NCBI RefSeq assembly: GCF_005491205.1
Contig: NZ_CP028036.1
Span: 62,001 to 126,000, forward strand
DNA from: Nissabacter sp. SGAir0207
GTDB lineage: Bacteria > Pseudomonadota > Gammaproteobacteria > Enterobacterales > Enterobacteriaceae
Direction: 5' to 3'
DNA length: 64,000 nucleotides
In this document: positions 28,339 through 36,894 of the stretch, in pieces
How positions within the stretch are numbered: the stretch's first letter is position 1
How the letters are laid out: every line of letters starts with the position of its first letter
The notes under the pieces: model-generated
Told to the model about the DNA's origin: nothing
Seen by the model: only the letters and a program-made list of their open reading frames with translations
The model's database searches: none
Made by a program: the position numbers and the translations under genes

Positions 28339-29730
28339 ATGACTGTTCCTTCGCCCTTGCTAGCTGCCAACCGCACGGGAAGCCTGGCGCTGCTGGCCTT
28401 CGCCCAGCTCATCTACTCGCTGGACATCAATATCGTTTTTGTCTCCCTGCCGGAGATCGGCGCGGGGCTAGGGTTCTCCGGGCAGACCCTGCAATGGGTG
28501 GTGAGTGCCTACACCGTCTGCTGTGGCGGTTTCCTGCTGCTGGGCGGCAGGGCGGCGGATCTGCTGGGGCAGCGCCGCATGTTTATGGTGGCATTGGCGA
28601 TCTATGCGCTCTCCTCGCTGATGGGCGGGCTGGCCTGGAACCCGATGGTGATCGTCGTGGCGCGGGCGGTGCAGGGCATCGGCGCGGCGTTGCTGTTCCC
28701 GGCCACGCTGTCACTGATCAACCGGCTGTTTGCCGAAGGGCCGCCGCGCAACCGGGCGCTGGCGATCTGGGGCGGGGCAGGGGCCAGCGGCCTGACGTTA
28801 GGCTCACTGGCGGGCGGCCTGCTGACCAGCCTCTGGGGCTGGCCGGCGGTCTTCTACGTCAACGTGGTGCTGGCCGCACTGGCGATGGCGGCGGCCTGCG
28901 TGGTGCTGCCAAAAGATATACTGCCCACTGTGCGCCGCCACTTCGACCTTGCTGGCGCGCTGACCGTCACTGTCGGCGCGACCCTGCTGGTCTACGCGCT
29001 GGTACAGGGGCCGGAGGAGGGCTTTGGCTCCGCGCCGATTCTGTCAGCGCTGCTGCTGGCGGCCTTTTCCCTGCTGGCCTTTGTGGTGGCCGAGCGCCGC
29101 AGCCATGACCCGCTGATGCCGGTACGCCTGTTCGCCAATCGCCATCTGGTGATCGCCATGCTCATCACCTTCGTCTACATGGGCACCTTTGGCGCGCTGC
29201 CCTACTTCCTGACGCTGCTGTTCCAGCAAGTATGGGGTTACAGCGCCTTGCAGACCGGGCTGGCGTTTATCGTGCCTTCGCTGGCGATTTTCGCTGGCAC
29301 GCAGTGTGGGGCGCGACTGGCGAACCGCCTGCCGGTGCGCACCGCCCTCGCCGTGGGCTTCATCACCGGCATTGCCGGCACGCTGGGTTTGGCATTGGCG
29401 GCGCTGGCTGGCATGGGCTATGCGTCCATCGTGCCGGGGTTGATCATCTCGGGCGTCGGGCAGGGCATTGTCTGGACGGCCATGTGGATCGCGGCCTCCG
29501 CCGGTGTCACCCCGCAGGAGCAGGGCGTCGCCTCGGGCATGGCCTCCACCACCCTGAATGTCGGTAACGCCATTGGCATCGCGCTCCTGATCGCCTGCGC
29601 CAACGGTGCGACGCACAGTTTCGCGCTGGTTGCCCAGCACGCCTTCTATCTGGCGGCGGCCGGCATGGTGCTTGGCCTGTTCATTGCGCTGGGACTACCG
29701 CGCCCGGTGAACGTGCGGGCGTGGCAATAG
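28339..29730 (+). CDS. DHA2-family (EmrB/QacA-like) MFS exporter
   Basis: 463 residues from the ATG at 28339 (GGAG nine bases upstream). Fourteen membrane helices are expected. Helix 1 carries the motif LDINIVFVSLPEIG; the loop GGRAADLLGQRRMF is motif A; ARAVQGIGAALLFPATLSLI and WGWPAVFYVNVVLA are typical of DHA2 exporters. It probably exports drugs or toxic organics with proton antiport, induced when the divergent ArsR-type repressor releases. A strong terminator follows. Confidence 0.9.
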   Translation: MTVPSPLLAANRTGSLALLAFAQLIYSLDINIVFVSLPEIGAGLGFSGQTLQWVVSAYTVCCGGFLLLGGRAADLLGQRRMFMVALAIYALSSLMGGLAWNPMVIVVARAVQGIGAALLFPATLSLINRLFAEGPPRNRALAIWGGAGASGLTLGSLAGGLLTSLWGWPAVFYVNVVLAALAMAAACVVLPKDILPTVRRHFDLAGALTVTVGATLLVYALVQGPEEGFGSAPILSALLLAAFSLLAFVVAERRSHDPLMPVRLFANRHLVIAMLITFVYMGTFGALPYFLTLLFQQVWGYSALQTGLAFIVPSLAIFAGTQCGARLANRLPVRTALAVGFITGIAGTLGLALAALAGMGYASIVPGLIISGVGQGIVWTAMWIAASAGVTPQEQGVASGMASTTLNVGNAIGIALLIACANGATHSFALVAQHAFYLAAAGMVLGLFIALGLPRPVNVRAWQ

Positions 29731-29767
29731 CGACGCCTAAATTCACTGCATAGACTGAAATGGGTAC

Positions 29768-29797
29768 AAAAAAGCCGGCAATTGCCGGCTTCTTTTT
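29768..29797. terminator. Bidirectional rho-independent terminator
   Basis: A 20-bp self-complementary stem (29772-29791, built on AAGCCGGCA and its complement) is flanked by an A run on the left and a T run on the right. It separates the convergent DHA2 exporter and chemoreceptor genes. Confidence 0.88.
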
Positions 29798-31118
29798 ACT
29801 CCTGCTCGAGGGCATTGGTGACGTTGCTGATGGCACGTACCACCTGTTCAGAGCTTTGCTGGATTTCGCTGATCACCCCGCCCGCCTGATGGGCCAGATC
29901 GACCCCCTGATCGGCGCGCTTGAGGTTAGATTCAATCCCCTTCAGCGCTTTCGCTGCCAGCAGGTGGTTCTGCTGCACCATGTTTTCAATTTCGCTGGTG
30001 GAGCGGTTGATGTTGGCGGCCAGCGTCCGCACCTCATTCGCCACCACCGCGAAGCTGCGTCCCTGTGCTCCGGCACGCGCCGCCTCAATCGCCGCGTTGA
30101 TGGCAATCAGGTTGGTGTGGCTGGCGATGCTACGGATGCTCTCCACCAGGCTGCCAATGCGCTCCGAGGAGTCGCTCAGATCGGAGATGTCGCCGGAGAT
30201 GCCATTCAGTTCGCCAGCCAGCGCATTGATGTTCTGCACGCTGTTTTCAATCACGTTCGCGCCAAGGCGCGTGCTCTCGTTGGTCTGCAACGCGGTATGG
30301 TACGCCTGCTGGGCGGCGTCCCGCTCCATCTTGTTCTTCTCCACCTGCGCGGTGACGTTGGTGGCGAACTTCACCACTTTATAGAGCGCACCCTTATTGT
30401 CGAATACCGGGTTGTAGGTGGCGCGCAGCCAGATGGTGCGCCCCTGCTTGTCTACGCGCGAGAACTGGCCAGAGATAAACTCGCCCCGGTTGAGCTTTTG
30501 CCAGAACGTCCGGTACTCCGGGCTGGTGCGCAGCGCCTCGGAACAGAACAGGCTGTGGTGCACTCCCTCAATCTCTTTGGCCTGATAGCCCATGGTCTTC
30601 AGGAAGTTATCATTGGCGGTCAGCACTTCGCCCTTCAGGTTAAAGGCGATGACCGCCATCGAACGCTCAATGGCCGCGGTCATGGCGCGCTGTTCCTGCG
30701 CATCAATGATGCTGGCAGTGATGTCGGTCGCCAGCTTGACGATTTTGATCACGCGACCATGACGATCCGGCACCGGCACATAGTTGGCCTCCAGCCAGAC
30801 CGGGCGGCTGTGCTTTGCCAGCCGCATAAACTTATCGCTGAATTTTTCACCGCGCCGCAGCCGCTGCCAAAAATCGCGGTACTGCGCCGAGTGCACCAGA
30901 TCGGGCGGGCAGAACATGCTGTGATGCTGGCCGATCACCTCACTGGCCTGATAGTCCATGCAGTCCAAAAACAGCGGGTTGGCGGTAATGATGGTGCCAT
31001 CGGGTGTGAACTCAATCATGGCAATGGAATCATTCAACGAACTCAGCGTCGCCATTGAATGCGTTTTTTTCTGCCACGCAAGGCGTGACAAAATTCCTGA
31101 TGTAATAGTGGAAAACAT
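29796..31118 (-). CDS. Soluble PAS-PAS chemoreceptor (BdlA/Aer-like)
   Basis: 440 residues with no membrane helix. Two tandem PAS domains (about 28-145 and 150-270) each contain the repeated pattern HHSMFC/HHSLFC, FWQRLRRGE/FWQKLNRGE. A signalling domain (about 310-430) has the conserved receptor tip SIASHTNLIAINAAIEAARAG and FAVVANEVRTLA. The layout matches BdlA of Pseudomonas, which links redox or c-di-GMP signals to biofilm dispersal. The PAS ligand (haem, FAD) is not evident. An ATG near 31055 is an alternative start. Confidence 0.88.
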   Translation of the reverse strand: MFSTITSGILSRLAWQKKTHSMATLSSLNDSIAMIEFTPDGTIITANPLFLDCMDYQASEVIGQHHSMFCPPDLVHSAQYRDFWQRLRRGEKFSDKFMRLAKHSRPVWLEANYVPVPDRHGRVIKIVKLATDITASIIDAQEQRAMTAAIERSMAVIAFNLKGEVLTANDNFLKTMGYQAKEIEGVHHSLFCSEALRTSPEYRTFWQKLNRGEFISGQFSRVDKQGRTIWLRATYNPVFDNKGALYKVVKFATNVTAQVEKNKMERDAAQQAYHTALQTNESTRLGANVIENSVQNINALAGELNGISGDISDLSDSSERIGSLVESIRSIASHTNLIAINAAIEAARAGAQGRSFAVVANEVRTLAANINRSTSEIENMVQQNHLLAAKALKGIESNLKRADQGVDLAHQAGGVISEIQQSSEQVVRAISNVTNALEQE

Positions 31119-31328
31119 GTAAACCTTTCATTGTGATTATTGTATACAGGTTGGTTATCGGCAGGCGGGCAGGGGAGTTGAATGAATTTGCTTCACATCG
31201 CCGCTCTGGAGAGGGCACAGATTGCTCACGCTCCCCCCTGCATCTGACTAATCGTTGAGAAAGTGCATGGCTCGCCTGAATTCAGCCCTCTTGGAAAACG
31301 GCGAGCCTTTTGGCGGGGTCTTTGTGTG

Positions 31329-31907
31329 TCACTTCGCTTGACGGAGGGAGGCATTCAGCAAAGCGATCGCCCCGTCGATGGCTTTCACATAGCGCTCTTC
31401 ATCCTGGTAGGCGCGTGCAAGTACGGCACCCCCCTGTATCAGGGCCAGCAGCGAAACCGCCAGATGCTCCGGGTTGACCTGTTCTGGCAATGCGCCTTCA
31501 TCCTTGGCCTGCATGAGTTTTCGCGTCAAATGGGTGTGTATCGCGTCAAAAAAGGCCTTAACCGGGCCGCGTAACTCATCGTGCTCAATCGAAGCTTCAT
31601 TGACCAGCCGCCCAAAACGGCAGCCGCGCACACTGTCCCGTTTAAGCTGCAGATAGCGCTGTACGATTTCAAGCGGTGGGCCGTCTTCCTCAAAAAAGGC
31701 ATTGATGCGGGCTATATCACTTTCCGCAATCTCATTCATGGCCTCGCCAGCGAGGGCAAGTTTCGATGGAAAATGGTGATAAAGGCTGCCGGGTCTGGCC
31801 GCGCTGCGCTCCTGAATGTCGCGCGGCGACATGGACTCGAACCCCACTTCCCAGAGAAGCTCTTTGGTCGCTTCCAGCAATTTTTCACGCTTTGGTGATC
31901 TAGGCAT
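31329..31907 (-). CDS. TetR-family regulator of the serine hydrolase operon
   Basis: 192 residues. The N-terminal helix-turn-helix (KLLEATKELLWEVGFESMSPRDIQERSAARPGSLYHHFPSK) is of the TetR/YcdC-LfrR kind with the YHHF end. The C-terminal domain has GCRFGRLVNEASIEHDELR. It lies 30 bp downstream of the serine hydrolase gene in the same direction, so the two are probably one operon. The double operator at 33186-33246 in front of the hydrolase is a likely target. Confidence 0.88.
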   Translation of the reverse strand: MPRSPKREKLLEATKELLWEVGFESMSPRDIQERSAARPGSLYHHFPSKLALAGEAMNEIAESDIARINAFFEEDGPPLEIVQRYLQLKRDSVRGCRFGRLVNEASIEHDELRGPVKAFFDAIHTHLTRKLMQAKDEGALPEQVNPEHLAVSLLALIQGGAVLARAYQDEERYVKAIDGAIALLNASLRQAK

Positions 31908-31937
31908 CTAACATTTCCTGTCAAAAAGTATGGCGGT

Positions 31938-33137
31938 TCAGTTTTTCTGAACGCCCTGATACAGCGTCTGCTCAAACCCATTGAATAGCGCCATGATCCG
32001 CTCATCGTAAAACGGCCAGACTTGGGTGAACAGCGCGCCCGCCACCTTGGTGACCGGGTCGATCCAGTAGTGGGTGTTGAGCGCACCTGCCCAGGCAGCA
32101 CTGCCTGCACTGCGCCCATAAGGGCCGGGCTGTGTATTGATGTCGAATGAAAACCCCCACTTGTGCGGCATATCGGGGAAAAGGTCAAAATTGTTGGAGC
32201 GGGAGGGGTAATGGCTCACCATCTCAGCAACATCCAGTTCACCCATCTGATTGCTCAACATTGAGGCAACGGTCTCAGGTGCCAAGATGCTAGCCCCATT
32301 AAAACTGCCACCATTAAGCAGCATTTGCAGGAAAGCCATATAGTTACGCGGCGTGCTGAACAGGCCGGTGCCAGCCAGTGAAAAATCGGTCTGCTGTGGG
32401 GATTCATAGGGCGCGGAGGTTAAGGAGCCATCTGCTTCCCTCTGGGCCGCCGTCGCGGTGCGGGCACGCTGCTCATCACTGATCATGAACCCGGTATCAT
32501 GCATACCCAGCGGCAAAAAGATGTTGTCGCGGAAGTACTCTTCCAGCCCCTGCCCGCTGACGGCTTCAACCAGCATGCCCACCCATTCGATCGACATCCC
32601 ATATTGCCAGCGCTCACCGGGGTCAAATTCCAGCGGCACGCCTAACGCCGCTTTTTGCCCGGAGAAGACAGCGGGCGTGCCCGTCACCTCTTCATAGCGG
32701 GCCAGGGTTTTACTCCAGAGTGAATAGGTATAGCCAGAGGTATGGGTAAGCAGGTGGCGCACTGTGATTGGCCGTTTTGCCGGGCGCAGTAGGGGGGTGC
32801 CGTCTGGAGAGAATCCTTCCAGCACCTGCGGTGCCGCCAGTTCCGGCAGAAAATCCGCCGCCAGCTGGTCAACGTGCAGCTTGCCCTGCTCAACAAGCTG
32901 CATACAGGCAACCGCCGTCACGGCTTTCGTCATGGAAAGCACCCAAAAAATGGTATCGGGCGTCATCGGCGAGGGGCTGCCCAGCCCGGTGAGGCCCGCG
33001 GCACCCTCATAAATCACGCCCTCTGGTGTGGCCGCCATGGCGACCACGCCAGGTGCCACGCCTTCCTCAACGGCCAGCGACAGGCTTTGGTTTAACGCTT
33101 CGGTTTGCATCGATAAAAACGCTTTGCACTCGGTCAT
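31938..33137 (-). CDS. Class C beta-lactamase-fold serine hydrolase (EstB-like)
   Basis: 399 residues with the SxxK nucleophile pair Ser68-Lys71 (SMTK). The general-base tyrosine is in WQYGMSIEWVG near 180. The C-terminal WAGALNTHYWIDP segment corresponds to the KTG-like position of EstB-type esterases rather than a true KTG. No signal peptide is visible, so it is probably a cytoplasmic esterase or peptidase and not a resistance beta-lactamase. It is the first gene of an operon with a TetR regulator. Confidence 0.87.
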   Translation of the reverse strand: MTECKAFLSMQTEALNQSLSLAVEEGVAPGVVAMAATPEGVIYEGAAGLTGLGSPSPMTPDTIFWVLSMTKAVTAVACMQLVEQGKLHVDQLAADFLPELAAPQVLEGFSPDGTPLLRPAKRPITVRHLLTHTSGYTYSLWSKTLARYEEVTGTPAVFSGQKAALGVPLEFDPGERWQYGMSIEWVGMLVEAVSGQGLEEYFRDNIFLPLGMHDTGFMISDEQRARTATAAQREADGSLTSAPYESPQQTDFSLAGTGLFSTPRNYMAFLQMLLNGGSFNGASILAPETVASMLSNQMGELDVAEMVSHYPSRSNNFDLFPDMPHKWGFSFDINTQPGPYGRSAGSAAWAGALNTHYWIDPVTKVAGALFTQVWPFYDERIMALFNGFEQTLYQGVQKN

Positions 33138-33185
33138 TTTGATTTCATCTCAAAGAAGCGGGAGACCCCGAAAGCTGCACGCTAT

Positions 33186-33246
33186 CATTTGAGCGACTAG
33201 TTGGTCAATTGAAGGGATAGAGATTTACCGACTAGTCGCTCAAATG
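33186..33246. promoter_or_regulatory. Double palindromic operator before serine hydrolase
   Basis: Perfect 16-bp inverted arms (CATTTGAGCGACTAGT at 33186-33201 and its complement at 33231-33246) are separated by 29 bp. Each arm lies in an imperfect palindrome centred on ACTAGT, so two TetR-type sites about 41 bp apart are likely. They lie 49-109 bp upstream of the hydrolase start. Confidence 0.75.
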
Positions 33247-33288
33247 CAGGATGATGTTTCTATTGGCGAATTATCGGTTACTGCTGGC

Positions 33289-34155
33289 TCAGAGATGGTC
33301 GGCGAAATAAGCCCTGACGGCGGCCACCGCGGCCCGGATATGGGGCTGGCCGCGCAGCTCTCCGTGCCAGACCAGATAACAGGACTGGGAGGGCGCTGTA
33401 ATGGCCGTTTCAACCGGCATGAGATCTGCCATACGCGGATCGGCGCGCGCAAAGGCACCAAGGCCAGCTCCCGATCGCGCTGCGTCAATCAAGGTTTCAA
33501 CAGAGTCCGACCGAAAGACAAAACGTGTGGCTCCCAGCGTCCTGAGCCACTGTTCGTGCGGCAGATGCTTCCACTTCTCTTCCAGACCGACAAACGTTAG
33601 CCCAGACACTGTCTCCGCACTGAGGCGTCGTGACGGCAGGTAGCGGTTGAGATATTCCGGGCATCCGAACAAACCAAACTGCAATTCGCCCAGTAAATGC
33701 TCAACCAGCACGTTTGAGTCTGAACGCACCAGTCGAACCGCCATGTCAGCCTCGCGCGCAGCGACGTCAGCCGTCCGGCTCTCCCCAATGAGTTCTATGC
33801 AGATCCGGGGGTGCTCCCGCTGAAAAGGCAGCAGTGCACGAGCCAGCGTCGGCACCAACCCTCCCGGTGCGCTGAGACGGATAGTGCCAGCCATTTCAGT
33901 CTGGTCACGCTCCAGCGCGGCAAGGCTGGACTCAAAGCGCTCCGCTAGCTGAACCAACCGGAGTGCCTCCTGATTTAGGGTGGTTCCGGACTGGTGGCGG
34001 TGAACCAACTGCCTGCCTGCGGCTGCTTCCAGTGCATCAAGACGCCGGGCGGTGGTGGATGTTGAGATGCGTAGCGCTTTTCCGGTGGCCAGCAAGCTTC
34101 CATGCCGGTGTATCGCGAGCAGGATACGCAGATCGTCCCAAGAGAGTCTTTCCAT
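33289..34155 (-). CDS. LysR-family regulator
   Basis: 288 residues. The N-terminal helix-turn-helix is the less common LRILLAIHRHGSLLATGKALRISTSTTARRLDALEAAAG type, and the effector domain follows from about residue 90. It lies divergent to the ketopantoate-reductase-like gene with 66 bp between the starts and is the likely regulator of it. The stop is 43 bp from the operator in front of the serine hydrolase, so no operon link with that gene. Confidence 0.86.
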   Translation of the reverse strand: MERLSWDDLRILLAIHRHGSLLATGKALRISTSTTARRLDALEAAAGRQLVHRHQSGTTLNQEALRLVQLAERFESSLAALERDQTEMAGTIRLSAPGGLVPTLARALLPFQREHPRICIELIGESRTADVAAREADMAVRLVRSDSNVLVEHLLGELQFGLFGCPEYLNRYLPSRRLSAETVSGLTFVGLEEKWKHLPHEQWLRTLGATRFVFRSDSVETLIDAARSGAGLGAFARADPRMADLMPVETAITAPSQSCYLVWHGELRGQPHIRAAVAAVRAYFADHL

Positions 34156-34221
34156 ATTCGGGAATTCAATTACCTTTAATGTGCATATCCGGATACTACA
34201 GCGCCCGTTAAACTCACCGCC

Positions 34222-35073
34222 ATGAAAATTTCACTGATAGGCGCAGGCCGCATTGGCAGCGCAATAGCCTTTTCTCTGAGCAAGGCCGGACATGATGTCA
34301 CTCTGGTGGCGCGGGGTGCCCGTTTCGATCATCTAAGGCGTCATGGCACCCTGATGACCACACAGGGTGACTGTGCGCCGGTGAAGGCGGTTTCATCGCT
34401 TTTAACGGACATTGTGTATGATCTGGTCATCGTCACGGTGCCAGAACATCAGATTCAGCCCCTTTTGGCGGATCTATCAACATGTTCGGCGAAGCAGGTT
34501 CTGTTCATGTTTAACACGTTCCGTGGCTGTGAGCCTTACCGGGCAGGGGTAGGGGTGGCGCGTTTCGCGTTCGGGTTTCCGAATATGGCGGCTTCCCTGC
34601 ATGATCACCGGTTGAGTTTTCGGGCCGATGGCCCCGGTATGGTCAGTACGCTAACGGATCATGCGCTGGTCAGCCTTTTCAAAGACGCAGGTCTGCCGGC
34701 TGAATATGAAAGCGATATGGACGCCTTTCTGCGCAGCCATGTGGCGCTGGCCGTACCGTTTTTTCTCGCCGCGCTTAGCACCTGGAACCGAAATTACGGA
34801 CTGACATGGCGCGAGGCGCGGAAATTGGAGAAAGTCTGGGGCATTGGCTTTGCGCTGGTGAAAAGTCTCGGGCACCCTTTCAGACCGAACATGATCGCGA
34901 TGCTGTCACGTATGCCCTCCCTCATGCGGGCTGCTTTTCTATGGGGATTTAGCCGGACAGAGCTGGTTCGGCAGACGGGAGCATTTGGCCCGGAAGAATC
35001 ACGCTGGTTGCTGGACGACATGGCAGCCGCTTCGCCCGCGCGTGCCGCCGAGCTAAGGGTTTTCCGCCCCTAA
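34222..35073 (+). CDS. Ketopantoate reductase-like NAD(P)-dependent oxidoreductase
   Basis: 283 residues. The N-terminal Rossmann fold begins MKISLIGAGRIGSAIAFSL (GxGxxG) and matches the ApbA/PanE N-terminal domain. The conserved DLVIVTVPEHQIQPLL strand follows. The C-terminal half diverges from PanE (its usual KxxxN pattern is not clear), so the substrate is unlikely to be ketopantoate. Divergent LysR control is likely. A role in reducing a small 2-oxo or 2-hydroxy acid is inference only. Confidence 0.78.
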   Translation: MKISLIGAGRIGSAIAFSLSKAGHDVTLVARGARFDHLRRHGTLMTTQGDCAPVKAVSSLLTDIVYDLVIVTVPEHQIQPLLADLSTCSAKQVLFMFNTFRGCEPYRAGVGVARFAFGFPNMAASLHDHRLSFRADGPGMVSTLTDHALVSLFKDAGLPAEYESDMDAFLRSHVALAVPFFLAALSTWNRNYGLTWREARKLEKVWGIGFALVKSLGHPFRPNMIAMLSRMPSLMRAAFLWGFSRTELVRQTGAFGPEESRWLLDDMAAASPARAAELRVFRP

Positions 35074-35311
35074 TGTAATGAATGACGCTTTGTCTGCTGA
35101 GGCGAGGCCTCACATCGCAGCGTAGAGTGAGTGCCAATTTGCGACGGCACAGGAGCGAGCATTGGTCGGCACTTTTACCTTTAGGGCCGTCCCGATGCTT
35201 CACCCTGACAACAATGACACTCTTGTCGTGATTTTCTGCAACACGTTTAACCAAGGGCAGCCCATGTCGCAGGCGCGTATGCCCATCGAACCACCTGTTC
35301 GCTGACTTGGG

Positions 35312-35881
35312 TTACATCGACATCTCTTGGGCGGACTTCAGGTGCTGTTCAACCACCGGCGTGTGCGCCTCGGCCAGTGCCTTCACATCCGGGTCTGTGA
35401 TATTTTTGGCGTCACTCTGCAACTCCGACAGCACCATCTTGTGGTCTTTGGTGCCGGCATTTTCCATATACATCTTGTCAAATTCGCTGCCGCTCTGCTC
35501 TTCAAGTTTGGTGGCCATGGCCTTGTGTTTCGCGTCCGGCTCCGTCGGCAGTGCTACGCCTTTTTGCTGGGCGACCGTCTGTACCTTGGTCAAGGCACTG
35601 CCGTGGTCTTCGATCATCTTCTGAGCGAATGCTTTGACGTTGCTGCTTTGGGCTTTACTCAGCGCGATCTTGGCGGCGGCGATCTCGTTGATATTGGCCT
35701 GCGCCATATCCTTTATCGCTTTTTCATCACCGGCGCTGAGTGTGGCGCCCGACGCGGCCTGGCTGGCGGCACTGCCCTGCGCGGCGCTTGCTGGCGCCTG
35801 GGCTTGCACGCCGACAGCACTGAACATCGCCACGACTGCCGATGCGGCAAGCAGCCCTTTCAAGGTTTTACTTTTTTGCAT
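35312..35881 (-). CDS. Secreted DUF4142 protein
   Basis: 189 residues. Signal peptide (about 1-28, cleavage near GVQA-QA) is followed by an Ala/Ser-rich linker and a DUF4142 helical bundle (about 50-189: FAQKMIEDHGSALTKVQ, MYMENAGTKDHKMVLSELQ, VVEQHLKSAQ). The conserved His residues in EDH and KDH fit the ferritin-like/DUF305-like bundle of the family. It is likely periplasmic; DUF4142 proteins are often stress-induced. The leader upstream (35918-36045) resembles that of the DUF4126 gene at 55 kb. Confidence 0.88.
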   Translation of the reverse strand: MQKSKTLKGLLAASAVVAMFSAVGVQAQAPASAAQGSAASQAASGATLSAGDEKAIKDMAQANINEIAAAKIALSKAQSSNVKAFAQKMIEDHGSALTKVQTVAQQKGVALPTEPDAKHKAMATKLEEQSGSEFDKMYMENAGTKDHKMVLSELQSDAKNITDPDVKALAEAHTPVVEQHLKSAQEMSM

Positions 35882-35917
35882 TTTGCTCTCCTGATGGTCA
35901 TGGGGAGGCTGGGGGCA

Positions 35918-36045
35918 GGTAATTCACTCTGCGCAGCCTCGTATGCACATTGCAACTGCACTAGTCAGTATAGTGGCTCAATGAGTTAAGGCAGCGGAAA
36001 TGCCGGGGAGCTGAAGAGTGCGGATCGGGCTTCTCGCCCAACGTG
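35918..36045. repeat. Leader element shared with the DUF4126 gene
   Basis: The region 37-164 bp upstream of the DUF4142 gene, containing GCAGCCTCGTAT, TAGTCAGTATAG and GCAGCGGAAATG, resembles 55613-55740 upstream of the DUF4126 gene in the same orientation (roughly two-thirds of bases match by eye). It may be a common promoter or the trace of a duplication. Confidence 0.55.
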
Positions 36046-36104
36046 GCGGTCTTATCGCATTTTGGCAGGGGCTACGCCTCTGCCAGATGCTGGCGCAGTG
36101 GGTG

Positions 36105-36779
36105 TTATGCGGAGAGCAGGGCGCGCTTGAATGAGAAGATATGCGCCCGCGCGGCTTCGGCGGCGCGCTGCGTATCGCCAGATGCCAGCGCGGCAATGAT
36201 TTCATTATGTTCGGCGATCACTTCATCCATATGTGCCACGTTGGAAAGGGTAGTGGCCCAAAAGCGCTGTGCTTGCGCATGGATCACGCTAAGGATATCG
36301 ACCAGACGACGATTGCCCGCAATCTCGGCCAACGCCTGATGGAATTCGCGGTCCAGCAGCATCATCTGCTCGCGGCTGCGTAACTGGCTTGCCTCGGCAA
36401 TTTGCTGATTAAGGTATCGCAGGTGTTGAAGCTGTGCTTCCCCCACCTTCTGGCTGGCCAGCTCAACACAGAGGGTTTCATTGACCAGCCGCACCTCAAT
36501 TAACTCCAGCGCATCATCAATCGATAAGGGTGCCACCATGACCCCCTTGCGCGGAATAATTTGCAGCAGACCTTCGGTCGCGAGGCGATGAACCGCCTGA
36601 TTCACCGGCGTACGGCCGATCTCTAAATCATCCATCACCTGCGCGGTGTTCAGGTACTCGCCGGGTTTGTAGCGCAGCGTAATTAACCTATGCCTGAAGG
36701 CCAGATAGGCTTGCTCATTGAGGGAGAGGGCCTTATCAACACTGCCTGATTTTACCTTTGCCGCCATAGATTCACTCAT
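36105..36779 (-). CDS. GntR/FCD-family regulator of the amidase operon
   Basis: 224 residues from the ATG at 36779 (ATGs at 36788 and 36818 are less likely). GntR winged helix at about 18-80 (YLAFRHRLITLRYKPGEYLN, GRTPVNQAVHRLATEGLLQIIPRKGVMV). The FCD effector domain follows, with the conserved His/Asp metal ligands in DREFHQALAEIAGN and the C-terminal EHNEIIAALASGD, HI pattern. FCD members usually bind small carboxylates. It diverges from the DUF2848-amidase operon with 115 bp between the starts, and a 12-bp palindrome lies there. Confidence 0.9.
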   Translation of the reverse strand: MSESMAAKVKSGSVDKALSLNEQAYLAFRHRLITLRYKPGEYLNTAQVMDDLEIGRTPVNQAVHRLATEGLLQIIPRKGVMVAPLSIDDALELIEVRLVNETLCVELASQKVGEAQLQHLRYLNQQIAEASQLRSREQMMLLDREFHQALAEIAGNRRLVDILSVIHAQAQRFWATTLSNVAHMDEVIAEHNEIIAALASGDTQRAAEAARAHIFSFKRALLSA

Positions 36780-36855
36780 CACCACCATCCTGTTTGTTGC
36801 CCTGAAGACATAGTACACAAAAATCTGGCATGAAAATCGCTTAGTTGAAATTAGT

Positions 36856-36867
36856 GTGAAATTTCAC
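36856..36867. promoter_or_regulatory. Candidate GntR operator
   Basis: GTGAAATTTCAC is a perfect 12-bp palindrome, 28 bp upstream of the DUF2848 start, in the region shared with the GntR gene. Size and place fit an FCD-type operator. Confidence 0.6.
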
Positions 36868-36894
36868 TGTAATTTTTCAATCGGAGGTTTTCTC

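Noticed and set aside
29760..31058. 432-codon plus-strand frame opposite the chemoreceptor
   Set aside because: It mirrors the chemoreceptor gene, has no recognisable domain and begins inside the terminator.
31269..31307. GGCTCGCC/GGCGAGCC inverted repeat as a terminator
   Set aside because: The arms are far apart, and the T run lies on the strand without an upstream gene, so a role is not supported.
31938..33137. Antibiotic-resistance beta-lactamase
   Set aside because: The protein has SxxK but no signal peptide and no KTG motif; it fits EstB-like esterases instead.
34222..35073. panE (ketopantoate reductase of vitamin B5 synthesis)
   Set aside because: Only the nucleotide-binding half matches; the C-terminal domain diverges, so the specific gene symbol is not justified.
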